64,000 nt of DNA from Hydrogenothermaceae bacterium (GTDB lineage Bacteria > Aquificota > Aquificia > Aquificales > Hydrogenothermaceae), in assembly GCA_026418535.1 (NCBI GenBank), contig JAOABC010000002.1, forward strand, positions 124,001 to 188,000. The letters are read 5' to 3'. Shown here piece by piece: positions 41,258 through 50,310 of this stretch; position 1 is the first letter of the stretch, and each line of letters opens with the position of its first letter. A program made the translations under genes and the position numbers. A model generated the notes under the pieces. The model was not told the DNA's origin, did no database searches, and saw nothing but the letters and a program-made list of their open reading frames with translations.

Positions 41258-42541
41258 ATGAACATAGACCTAAAGAGCGTATACAAAGAGGTAAATATAA
41301 AGTTCCTTATTATAGAGATCATGATTTTTATCTTGATAATATACGTAATAGGGTCTTTTATAAACAAAGAAGACCCCTTATTTTTAAACTCGGAGCTTAA
41401 CTTCTTATTCCATCTTTTACCTCTGAGCATAATGACCCTTTTTTACGGGATGTTTGCAGGTCTTGTATACTTTTCTCTGTTTTCTGGCGTATCTTTGCTC
41501 ATTTATGGCTCGTTAAACCACACATACTATCTTTCTCTTTTGTTATTTCTACTTATCTTTTCTGAGTTCTGGTTTTACTGGGACAAAAGATTGAAAGAGT
41601 ACAGAGAGAGGTATATATATGCGGATGAAAAGCTAAGAGATATGGCAAGGAACTTACTACTGGTAAAACTCTCCCATGACCAGTTAGAGAGATTTTACGT
41701 CACCAAACCTATAAGTATAAGAAAACTAATCTTTGATATAAGAAAAGATATACTGTCAAATAAGGATAAGGATGAAGTATTGAAAAGGGTATTTGATTTG
41801 GTTGTTGCTAACTTCAATTTGGAAAAAGCGGGTCTCTTTGAATTAGATGAAAAGAATAATCTAATCCATAGGTTAAACACCGGTGGATTGACAGAAGCGG
41901 ATAAAGATGACTCGTTAGTTAAATATGCCATTGAGGATCAAAACATAACATATATAACTGAGATCGTAAAGGAAGAATTTACTAAATATATCTGTGTAAT
42001 ACCATTCTCTGAAAATTCAGAGGTAAAGTACCTCTTGGTTATAGAAAAGATGCCTTTTTTGAACTTAAACTTAGATACTCTGTTATCTATAAACCTAATT
42101 GTAGAGTACGTTTTAAAGGAATTTTCTGACTTAAAAATGATTGAAAGAATATACAAGCGGTTTAGAGAGTTTGGAGTAGAGTTCCTGAAAGAGGTTGAAA
42201 GAATGAACTATATGTATAATAAGTTTAGGATAGAGTCTACAGTGGTATACATGTACGTAAATGATGTAGAGGAGACTGTTCCAGATATGGTGATAGGTAA
42301 CACGAGAGGCTTGGATGTATCTACCAAGCTTGAGTTTACTTCCCAAAACTTCCAAGGTATAGCTATACTTCTACCTTTTACGGACCTTTATGGTGCCAAT
42401 ATGTTTATAAAAAGAGTGTTCGATATATTGAGTGAGAGATTCTCTAGGGAGTATGTAGAAAAGAATATAAAGTATAAAGTTTTTAAAATCAGCAAGCCGG
42501 AGAAACTTCTCCTAGAGTTCTATAGTTTTGAAGGGTTCTAA
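41258..42541 (+). CDS. pelD: Pel c-di-GMP receptor PelD
   Basis: A 427-residue inner-membrane regulator of the Pel synthase. Four N-terminal hydrophobic helices (residues 14-105), a coiled linker (110-150), a GAF domain (about 165-290) and a degenerate GGDEF domain without a GGDEF catalytic motif (300-420). Arg350-Gly-Leu-Asp353 matches the RxxD inhibitory-site motif by which Pseudomonas PelD binds c-di-GMP. This predicts post-translational control of Pel synthesis by c-di-GMP. It ends in TAATG, overlapping pelE by one base. Confidence 0.88.
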   Translation: MNIDLKSVYKEVNIKFLIIEIMIFILIIYVIGSFINKEDPLFLNSELNFLFHLLPLSIMTLFYGMFAGLVYFSLFSGVSLLIYGSLNHTYYLSLLLFLLIFSEFWFYWDKRLKEYRERYIYADEKLRDMARNLLLVKLSHDQLERFYVTKPISIRKLIFDIRKDILSNKDKDEVLKRVFDLVVANFNLEKAGLFELDEKNNLIHRLNTGGLTEADKDDSLVKYAIEDQNITYITEIVKEEFTKYICVIPFSENSEVKYLLVIEKMPFLNLNLDTLLSINLIVEYVLKEFSDLKMIERIYKRFREFGVEFLKEVERMNYMYNKFRIESTVVYMYVNDVEETVPDMVIGNTRGLDVSTKLEFTSQNFQGIAILLPFTDLYGANMFIKRVFDILSERFSREYVEKNIKYKVFKISKPEKLLLEFYSFEGF

Positions 42542-43560
42542 TGACGGTTAAGTATATATACACTTCTATGCTTGTGGAAACAGCTTCTTTTTTTTTCTTT
42601 CTGAATACCCATTCTCTTGCAGGTATTACCTCTATACTGACCTTACATAGTATAGGATTGGTCTTACTACTTATACCGCTTTTAAGCCTTGTTCCAAAAA
42701 GATTTAAAAAGGATCTAAAGAAGACGTCGTTAGCTTTGTTCATGCTGTGTTTTTTTACTCTATATCTTGGTTACATATCCCTATTGGTCTTAACCGTATA
42801 CCTCCTTAGGAAACAAAGGAATTTAGAGTTTAAGCCTTTTAAGTTTTTTTCGATAGGAGATCTTCTTGATGAAGATATTCAGTTTTCCGGAAGGAGATTT
42901 GGAGAAGGATCTATATTTGCTGTTTCTAAAGCAGAAGACGGAAGCAAGATCTTAAAAGAGAGAGCTATCTTATTTGCCTCTGATATAAAGAGTTCTCTAA
43001 CGATAAATATCCTAAAGGAAAGTTTAAGTAGCAAGTACGACGATATAAGGCTGTATGCTTTTAGTGTTGTATCGAAGATAGAAAAAGAGTTCAACGAAAA
43101 TCTGCATAGACTAAAAGAGGAAATAAAGAAAAAAAACTTAACCGACCAAGAGAGGTCAGAACTTCTGTATAATATAGCCAGTCAGTATTACGATTTTGTA
43201 TACTTTAACATAGTAGATGAGGAATTTAGAGAGTTTTTTATAGAGGAATCTTTTTACTATGCAAAAAAATCTTTAGAGTCTTATGAAACTCCTGAGGCTC
43301 TGATACTGTTAGGGAAGATATATTTAAAGCGTAATATGCCTGAGATGGCTCTCCCATACTTTATAAGCGCTTCCAAGTATGAAAACCTAAACCCTCTAAA
43401 ATACGTACCTTACATAGCTGAGATTTACTACAGGTCTGGTCTTTATAGAGATATAGTAGAGATAGTAAATAAGTATCCTCAACTTAAGAGTATAGCAAAC
43501 CCTGATTTAAGGTTTATGGTGGATTTCTGGGCAGGTAGTTATGGAAGTACTGATAGATAA
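42541..43560 (+). CDS. pelE: Pel synthase complex membrane protein PelE
   Basis: A 339-residue protein with two to three N-terminal membrane helices (residues 8-25, 32-52, 64-90) and a cytoplasmic helical region with TPR-like repeats (residues 205-320). This is the layout of PelE, which links PelD and PelG to the glycosyltransferase PelF. Sequence signatures for PelE are weak, so the name depends on its place between pelD and pelF. It overlaps pelF by 20 bp. Confidence 0.82.
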   Translation: MTVKYIYTSMLVETASFFFFLNTHSLAGITSILTLHSIGLVLLLIPLLSLVPKRFKKDLKKTSLALFMLCFFTLYLGYISLLVLTVYLLRKQRNLEFKPFKFFSIGDLLDEDIQFSGRRFGEGSIFAVSKAEDGSKILKERAILFASDIKSSLTINILKESLSSKYDDIRLYAFSVVSKIEKEFNENLHRLKEEIKKKNLTDQERSELLYNIASQYYDFVYFNIVDEEFREFFIEESFYYAKKSLESYETPEALILLGKIYLKRNMPEMALPYFISASKYENLNPLKYVPYIAEIYYRSGLYRDIVEIVNKYPQLKSIANPDLRFMVDFWAGSYGSTDR

Positions 43561-45058
43561 AAGTAAACATATAGATGTTCTTATAATAGCGGAAGGAACT
43601 TACCCATACATAAGAGGGGGTGTTTCTACATGGATCCATGACCTTGTAAATGGGCTACCAGATATAAACTTTGGCATCATCTTCTTAGGTAGTAGAGTGG
43701 AAGACTATGGGGAGATAAAGTATAAGCTTCCGGATAACCTGGTCTACTTGCTTACGGCCTATATTTTTGACCAAATAGAGAGACCCAAACCAAAAGAAAT
43801 AGAAGGCAGTAAAGAGGCTTTTGAATATATAGATAGACTTATAAAGTGGTTTAAATCTACAGGTAACATAGAGTTTCCGGAAGAGTTAAAAAGGTTAGAG
43901 TTCTACACGGAGTTTGTAAAGTATGAGGACTTCCTCTACAGTAAAAGAGCATGGGAGTTCATAGCCCGTATGTATGCAGAGTATGCACCTGAGACATCCT
44001 TCATAGACTACTTTTGGACAGTTAGAAATATCCATGCACCTATATGGGTAGTTACTAACGTTGCTAAGAAAGTTAAAGATTTTAGCATTGTTCACAGTCC
44101 ATCTACCGGATATGCTGGATTTCTGGCCTCTTTACTAAAAAACCACTATAAAAAACCCTTTATACTCACAGAGCATGGTATATACACCAAAGAGAGAAAG
44201 ATAGACCTCTTAGCAGCAGATTGGTTTTTAGACAAAAGACTTTTCTTCCAAAAAGACCTAGGAGAGATAGGCCATCTTAGAAGATTATGGATAAATTTCT
44301 TCTTCAGTATAGGTAAGTTCATATACTACAGTGCAGATAGAATCATATCTCTCTTTCAGGATGCAAAAGAGGTTCAGATTTCTTACGGGGCTGATGAGAG
44401 GAAATGTGTTGTGATACCAAACGGTGTGGATGTTGAAAGTTTGTCAAAGCTTGTGGAAAAGAGGGAGAAAAAGGATTTTAAAGTAGTAGGACTTCTAGGT
44501 AGGGTTGTACCTATAAAGGATATAAAAACATTTATTAAAGCTATGAAGATAACTATAGAAAAAGTTCCAAAGGTGCAAGGTTGGATAATAGGGCCTACTG
44601 ATGAAGACCCAAACTACTTCCAAGAGTGTAAAAATCTTGTAGAATCTCTTGAGATACAGGATAAGGTTCTCTTTCTTGGCTTTCAAAACATAAAGGAAAT
44701 CCTTCCAAAGATAGATATACTTACACTTACTTCCATAAGTGAGGGAATGCCGCTGGTAGTCCTTGAAGGTTTTGCTGCGGGCATACCTTCTGTCTCTACG
44801 GATGTAGGTTCGTGTAGACAGCTTATCTACGGAGGTTTAGACGAAGAAGATATCCAGCTAGGAAAGGCTGGAGAGGTAGTTCCTATCTCTAACCCTCAAA
44901 AGCTCTCAGAGAGTTACATAAAACTACTGACCGATGATAACCTTTGGTTGAAGTGCCAAAAGGTCGCTCTCCAGAGGGTAAACAGATACTATACCAAAGA
45001 GAGTTTTTTAAACGCCTACCGAAACCTTTATTCAGAGGCAAAGAGATGGCCGGTATAA
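43541..45058 (+). CDS. pelF: Pel polysaccharide glycosyltransferase PelF (GT4)
   Basis: A 505-residue cytosolic GT-B glycosyltransferase that polymerises the Pel chain from UDP-sugars. N-terminal 'IIAEGTYPYIRGGVSTWIHDLV' (residues 14-35) is the PelF signature; the donor-site domain has 'LGRVVPIKDIKTFIKAM' and the E-x7-E motif in 'SEGMPLVVLEGF' (near 415). Length fits PelF (about 500). The ATG at 43541 lies inside pelE; the last 13 bp overlap pelG. Confidence 0.93.
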   Translation: MEVLIDKSKHIDVLIIAEGTYPYIRGGVSTWIHDLVNGLPDINFGIIFLGSRVEDYGEIKYKLPDNLVYLLTAYIFDQIERPKPKEIEGSKEAFEYIDRLIKWFKSTGNIEFPEELKRLEFYTEFVKYEDFLYSKRAWEFIARMYAEYAPETSFIDYFWTVRNIHAPIWVVTNVAKKVKDFSIVHSPSTGYAGFLASLLKNHYKKPFILTEHGIYTKERKIDLLAADWFLDKRLFFQKDLGEIGHLRRLWINFFFSIGKFIYYSADRIISLFQDAKEVQISYGADERKCVVIPNGVDVESLSKLVEKREKKDFKVVGLLGRVVPIKDIKTFIKAMKITIEKVPKVQGWIIGPTDEDPNYFQECKNLVESLEIQDKVLFLGFQNIKEILPKIDILTLTSISEGMPLVVLEGFAAGIPSVSTDVGSCRQLIYGGLDEEDIQLGKAGEVVPISNPQKLSESYIKLLTDDNLWLKCQKVALQRVNRYYTKESFLNAYRNLYSEAKRWPV

Positions 45059-46419
45059 GTTTTGAACTTAGAAAAGTTCTAAGAGAAAATACCTTAACAT
45101 CCATTTTTAAGGCTTTTGGTTACTCTGTAGCCTTAAGTTCTGGTCCATATATTATAAGTATACTTTCTCTGATCGGACTTCATTTTCTATCTTATGAAGT
45201 CATAAAAGACAAAACGGTCTTAATCAAATTCCAAGTATCAGTTACTTACCTTATAGCCTTCAGTCTAATATACACCGGTTTTAGCCAGTTGTTTTTTACA
45301 AGATACGTGGCTGATAGAATTTTTGAGATGGATTACGGTAGAGTACTACCTAATTTTATAGGCATAACCATCCTGAACATGGTTCCTGCCTTCTTTTTAT
45401 CAATACTGTTTAGTGTGGTATTCTTAAGTAAAGAAGCGGGATACTTTTTTTCCTTACTTTTTTCCTTTACATTTACAATCTTAACTGGAATATGGATGGT
45501 AAACATAGTTCTAACCAGTTTAAAAAGTTATAAGTTTATACTTTTTTCCTTCTTTACTGGATATGCTACCTTTCTACTTTTTGCTTACTTACTATCCGAA
45601 TTTGGTTTAAACGGTCTAATATTCTCCTTCTTCTGTGGCCAATCGATTCTGTTTACCCTACTACTATTTTACTTTATATACCAACACTACTCTGACACTT
45701 TTATGGAGTTCGATTTCTTCAGCAGAAAAAAAATACACATCTCATTGATTTTTACTGGGTTTTTCTATAACTTAGCTCTGTGGGTAGATAAATTCGTATT
45801 CTGGTTCAATGATCTAACTGGAACTATAGTCTTAGGACCTATGAGATACTCTATAGTCTACGATATTCCCATATTCTTAGCTTATCTAGCAATAGCTCCT
45901 GGAATGGCAATATTTTTCCTTAAGTTAGAAGGGGAGTTTACCCTTTACTACGATAGATACTACTATGCAGTAAGGAACGGCCTAACTCTTGAAAAGATAT
46001 ACACGTATGGGGACCAAATGATCTCATCAGCTAGGGCTGTAATACTAGATACTATAAGACTACAAGGTGTGTTCGATATAATAGTGATTATGTTCGATGA
46101 GTTCTTATTCAATGTGTTTAAAATACCACTGATATATCTTCCACTCTTTCACATACTCTTATTTGGAGCCTACCTTCAGCTGATTCTACTGGCCATTTTT
46201 GCCTTATTCTTCTACTTTGATAGGAGAAGAGAGTCTTTGATACTGGCTTTCTCCTTCTTTATATTAAACCTCTCACTCAGTGGTATGACTGTTCTTTTAG
46301 GGCCGTACTTCTACGGCTATGGTTTTACAGTATCCATCTTTATAACTGTTGTAGTATCTCTTTTGCTCTTAAGGAAATTTTTACACCAGATTCACTACTA
46401 TACCTTTATGTTAAGATAG
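45046..46419 (+). CDS. pelG: Pel synthase membrane transporter PelG
   Basis: A 457-residue polytopic protein with about 12 hydrophobic helices of the MATE/Wzx-like type. N-terminal 'GISFELRKVLRENTLTSIFKAFGYSVALSSGP' is characteristic of PelG. It moves or conducts the Pel chain across the inner membrane with PelD and PelE. The ATG at 45046 is preferred; an upstream in-frame ATG at 44944 would add 34 residues from the pelF coding region. Confidence 0.9.
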   Translation: MAGISFELRKVLRENTLTSIFKAFGYSVALSSGPYIISILSLIGLHFLSYEVIKDKTVLIKFQVSVTYLIAFSLIYTGFSQLFFTRYVADRIFEMDYGRVLPNFIGITILNMVPAFFLSILFSVVFLSKEAGYFFSLLFSFTFTILTGIWMVNIVLTSLKSYKFILFSFFTGYATFLLFAYLLSEFGLNGLIFSFFCGQSILFTLLLFYFIYQHYSDTFMEFDFFSRKKIHISLIFTGFFYNLALWVDKFVFWFNDLTGTIVLGPMRYSIVYDIPIFLAYLAIAPGMAIFFLKLEGEFTLYYDRYYYAVRNGLTLEKIYTYGDQMISSARAVILDTIRLQGVFDIIVIMFDEFLFNVFKIPLIYLPLFHILLFGAYLQLILLAIFALFFYFDRRRESLILAFSFFILNLSLSGMTVLLGPYFYGYGFTVSIFITVVVSLLLLRKFLHQIHYYTFMLR

Positions 46420-46439
46420 TTTCAGTGGAGGTGAGAGAT

Positions 46440-49199
46440 ATGGTTAGATTTTTTATAGTTATGATCTTGGCGATTTTTACAGTATATGCAGGTGAAGGAA
46501 GAGGAGAGGATTTATCTGTTGGTTTTATTTACAAGAAGGATATTCCGGAGGAGGCTTTTTACCTCTTTGACTGGCTGGTAGTAGAGCCGGACAACTTCGG
46601 TCCGGAGTATCTGAAAGAGAGGTTCTATATAAAGAACAAAAAGTCTAAACTTATCGCCTATGTAAGTTTAGGAGAAGTAGAGAAAAGTAGGACTTACTAT
46701 AGTAGGCTAAAAAAAGAGTGGATTTTGGGAGAGAACAGAGGTTGGGACTCTAAAATCGTAGACCTAAGACTAAAGGAGTATGTGGATTTTATCTTTGAGA
46801 ATGTATTCCAAAAGCTTAAAGAATACGATGGGTTCTTCCTTGACACACTAGATAGCTACCAGCTTGTCCTTAAAAGTGAAGAAGACAAGAAAATGTACGA
46901 AAAAGCCATGGTAGGTGTGATAAAGAAACTCAAAAAGATGTACCCAGACAAAATAATTATAACGAACAGAGGTTTTGAAATAGTAGATGAAGTTAATGGA
47001 GATATAAACGCTCTAGTTGCAGAAAGTCTCTTCTATGGTCTTGAGGTAGGAAAAGAGATAAGGTATAAGAAGATGAAGGAAGAAGACACAAAGTGGTTGC
47101 TAGACAAGCTGAACTATGTAAAGTCAAAAGGTATAAAGGTTATAGTGATAGACTATGTAGAGCCAAAGAACAGAAAACTTCAAAAGGAAGTGGCCAGAAA
47201 GATCTACCAGCTTGGTTTTATACCATACGTCACTGATAGGTTTTTAAACACCATAGGGACGGGTATATATCAGTTAAAACCGAGGAAAGTCCTACTTATT
47301 TACGATGGATCTGAGCAGAGTGACCCTGCATACTCTGACATCCACAGGCTTATACAACCTTGGATCGAGTATTTTGGATACATTCCAGTCCTTGTAGAGT
47401 TAAACCAAGTACTAGAGGGTGGAAAGTTCAATGGGGATATGGCAGATGAGTATAGGGCTGTGTTTATAAAGGCTTCTTCTGTGAAAAATCCTTCTAGATT
47501 ATTAAAATGGCTAACAGACAGAAAAAATGAAGGTATAATGATATTTTTTGTGGGATACTTACCTTTTCCATTGGAGGAAAGCTATCTAAAACCGTTTAAC
47601 ATAAGGAAGGTAGGTCAACTTAACCTTCTTGATAAGTATGAGATAACAAGATCGACTTTTAAATTCTTTGAAAGTGAACCAAGGTTAGAATCAGTTCCTA
47701 TGCTCCAAGTAGATAACCCTATACATTACATTGAAGTGAAATCCAACAGTAAATTGTTTTATTCTCTAGCGATCACAGACTGGGGAGGATATGCTCTAGA
47801 TGGGACTCTACTTATCTTTTCTGGAAAAGATGCTCTCTTTGGAGTCAATCCTATAGACTTTTTTAATAAACTGATGCCCTCGGATTTTCCTATCCCTGAC
47901 GTAACAACAGAAAACGGAAGAAAGATACTTACAGCTCATATAGACGGAGATGCAGGGTTCGGAGTTGCAGATTTTGACACATCAAGGAATCTTATGGAGA
48001 TAACCAGGGATGAGATAATAAAGAGATACAACATTCCACATACTGTATCTATCATAGAAGGAGAGGTAGCCCCTTACGGTCTTTATCCGGATAAGTCTGA
48101 AAAGCTAGAAAAAATTGCAAAGTCCATCTTCCAACTTGAGAATGTAGAGCCTGCAAGTCACTCCTTCTCCCATCCTTATCGGTGGCAGAAACTGGAAAAA
48201 CTACCAGAAGAAGCAAATGAATCGTATGAATCGTACAATCTAAACATAAAAGGATATAAGTTTGACCTAGAGAGAGAGATATCCGGTTCTGTTGAGTATA
48301 TAAACAGAAAGTTACTTACAACAGGTAAGAGAGTTGAGATGTTCCTTTGGACAGGTGACTGTGTTCCATCAACAAACGCACTTAGAATGGCTTATAGAAG
48401 TGGATTGTATAACGTTAACGGTGGATACACATGGATTAGCAAAAAGCAACCTTTTTTCAGTTATATAAGTCCTATGGGTCTGGATAGAGATGGCTACTTT
48501 CAGATATATCCACCTGTACAGAACGAAAACATATATACGAACTTATGGATAGACTACTATGGTTATAGAAGAGTTATAGAGACTTTTGAGATGACAGAAA
48601 GACCTCACAGGTTAAAGTCTATATCTATATACTACCATTTTTACTCTGCACAGAAGATTGCTTCTCTAAAGGCTTTAAAAGAAGTGTACGAGTATGCTCT
48701 TTCTCAGAGAGTAAATCCTATGTTTTTATCTGAGTACGCTCAGAGAGTCTTAGAGTTTCGCAGTACTGCTATAGGAGAGGACATAAGGGATGGAACTACA
48801 GTTGTAAGGTCAGGAGGAAACCTAAAAACTTTGAGAGTTAGTAGAGATATTGGTTATCCTGATGTTTTCAGGAGTACCGGTGTTGTTGGTTTTGAAGACC
48901 ACAACGGATACAGGTATATACACTTAGACAACTCTGGAAGTTATAGGCTCATACTGAGCGATACAGAACCATGCTTTTACTTGAAGGACTCCAACGGTCA
49001 AATAATCGAAAGTAAGAAATCAAAGATGTTGGCTTTCAAGATAAAGTCTACGATACCCTTAGATTATAATTTTTACTGTGATAACTGTCTTTTTAACCTG
49101 AGTCCAAAACCAGAACACTTAGAGAAACAAGAAAAAATCATAAAAGTAAGATACAAGAGTGGTAAAGAAAGTTATGTGGAAGCCTACTGTAAGGAGTAA
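46440..49199 (+). CDS. pelA: Pel periplasmic hydrolase/deacetylase PelA
   Basis: A 919-residue exported protein. Signal peptide 'VRFFIVMILAIFTVYA'. The N-terminal glycoside hydrolase domain (GH166-like, residues 25-270) has 'YVSLGEVE', 'FFLDTLDSYQ' and 'VIDYVEP'; a middle Rossmann-like region follows (280-470); the deacetylase domain (CE18-like) has 'TAHIDGDAGFGVADFD' near 500, 'ASHSFSHPYRW' near 575, and 'TGDCVPS'. These are metal-binding Asp/His and catalytic residues. It modifies Pel during export. ATG at 46440 is 8 nt after GGAGG. Confidence 0.9.
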   Translation: MVRFFIVMILAIFTVYAGEGRGEDLSVGFIYKKDIPEEAFYLFDWLVVEPDNFGPEYLKERFYIKNKKSKLIAYVSLGEVEKSRTYYSRLKKEWILGENRGWDSKIVDLRLKEYVDFIFENVFQKLKEYDGFFLDTLDSYQLVLKSEEDKKMYEKAMVGVIKKLKKMYPDKIIITNRGFEIVDEVNGDINALVAESLFYGLEVGKEIRYKKMKEEDTKWLLDKLNYVKSKGIKVIVIDYVEPKNRKLQKEVARKIYQLGFIPYVTDRFLNTIGTGIYQLKPRKVLLIYDGSEQSDPAYSDIHRLIQPWIEYFGYIPVLVELNQVLEGGKFNGDMADEYRAVFIKASSVKNPSRLLKWLTDRKNEGIMIFFVGYLPFPLEESYLKPFNIRKVGQLNLLDKYEITRSTFKFFESEPRLESVPMLQVDNPIHYIEVKSNSKLFYSLAITDWGGYALDGTLLIFSGKDALFGVNPIDFFNKLMPSDFPIPDVTTENGRKILTAHIDGDAGFGVADFDTSRNLMEITRDEIIKRYNIPHTVSIIEGEVAPYGLYPDKSEKLEKIAKSIFQLENVEPASHSFSHPYRWQKLEKLPEEANESYESYNLNIKGYKFDLEREISGSVEYINRKLLTTGKRVEMFLWTGDCVPSTNALRMAYRSGLYNVNGGYTWISKKQPFFSYISPMGLDRDGYFQIYPPVQNENIYTNLWIDYYGYRRVIETFEMTERPHRLKSISIYYHFYSAQKIASLKALKEVYEYALSQRVNPMFLSEYAQRVLEFRSTAIGEDIRDGTTVVRSGGNLKTLRVSRDIGYPDVFRSTGVVGFEDHNGYRYIHLDNSGSYRLILSDTEPCFYLKDSNGQIIESKKSKMLAFKIKSTIPLDYNFYCDNCLFNLSPKPEHLEKQEKIIKVRYKSGKESYVEAYCKE

Positions 49200-50310
49200 A
49201 TTCACAGACAATAGAGAGTTAACAGTATTTATAATTCTTGTAGTAAGTGTAATGATACTTCTTTATCCAAAAGGAAAGATAGAGAACCTTATTTTGAATT
49301 ACAAAGACTATAACATCGATTTGGGAAACATATACTTAGAGAACCTTACAAGGATAAATAGAGACCCTAACTTAAGATTGCTATTAGCTCAGAGGTATGC
49401 TCAGATTGGAGACATAAAGAGGTCGGAGGAAATTTTAAGAGAGTTAGAGAATACAGAACTAAGAGATAAAGTCTTAATGGTTAGATATGAGAGATTAAAA
49501 TTCATGTACTTCTCAACAGAAGATTCAGAAAGCAAGAAAATGTATAAACAGAGTATGAGAGAGATGCTAGAGCATCTCTACAGAATAAGTTATGATCTGA
49601 GAGTGCTAGAAAAGATACATACTGAATCTATAAGTATGGGATTAGTAGATGTAGCATTGAAGACAAGTATAAAAATCAGTAAACTTAAGGATGATGAAAA
49701 TGTACACTGGCTAAAGGTAGTATACAAAAACGCCTTAGCTACTGAAAACTACCAAGTAGCATTAAAGTACTGTGATTTACTAAAAGTAAAAGATAGGGAG
49801 AACTATCTTTTTTGGTTAAAAGAGGAGTATAGAATAGCTTCTGGATTAAAAGAGTACATAACAGCATTAGAAGACGCTCTTAAACTTCTGATCTTAGAAA
49901 GCGGAGAAAAGTATAAAAAGGACATAGTTTATTTACTCTCAAAATCCCAGTCTACTGAGGTTATATTTCAGTATATAGATAAATATCCTAATAGGAAGTA
50001 CACTCTTTTTGAGATACTGGCAGACTTTTATATCCTAAACAAAGACTACAAGAATGCTTTCTCTTTATATGTAAGTATATATGTAGCCGAAAAAAATAAG
50101 ATAAACAGAAGGAATCTCTTTAAAAAGATTGTGACTCTACTTTTGGGTTCCCGTCGTTATGAGGAAGTAAAGATGTTTATAGGAGAAAATTACAGAGAGC
50201 ATATTCAAGACATAGAGATGGCAAAGTTTATACTCTCTTCTTCCCTTGCCACAGGGGACCCGGATTTTTCCTATAAAATAGCTAAGGATATCCATAGGTT
50301 GATAAGATGA
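49174..50310 (+). CDS. PelB N-terminal part: inner-membrane-anchored TPR protein (PelB1)
   Basis: A 378-residue protein with one membrane helix, 'LTVFIILVVSVMILLYP' near residues 16-34, and helical TPR-like repeats after it (residues 45-370). In Pseudomonas this part is fused to a TPR/outer-membrane barrel as PelB; here the two parts are separate genes. ATG at 49174 starts inside the end of pelA; a GTG at 49159 is an alternative. The stop overlaps the next gene by 4 bp. Confidence 0.75.
   Translation: MWKPTVRSKFTDNRELTVFIILVVSVMILLYPKGKIENLILNYKDYNIDLGNIYLENLTRINRDPNLRLLLAQRYAQIGDIKRSEEILRELENTELRDKVLMVRYERLKFMYFSTEDSESKKMYKQSMREMLEHLYRISYDLRVLEKIHTESISMGLVDVALKTSIKISKLKDDENVHWLKVVYKNALATENYQVALKYCDLLKVKDRENYLFWLKEEYRIASGLKEYITALEDALKLLILESGEKYKKDIVYLLSKSQSTEVIFQYIDKYPNRKYTLFEILADFYILNKDYKNAFSLYVSIYVAEKNKINRRNLFKKIVTLLLGSRRYEEVKMFIGENYREHIQDIEMAKFILSSSLATGDPDFSYKIAKDIHRLIR

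Noticed and set aside
46425-46439. GTG start for pelA five codons upstream
   Set aside because: The GTG overlaps the GGAGG that serves the ATG at 46440, and would spoil the signal peptide.
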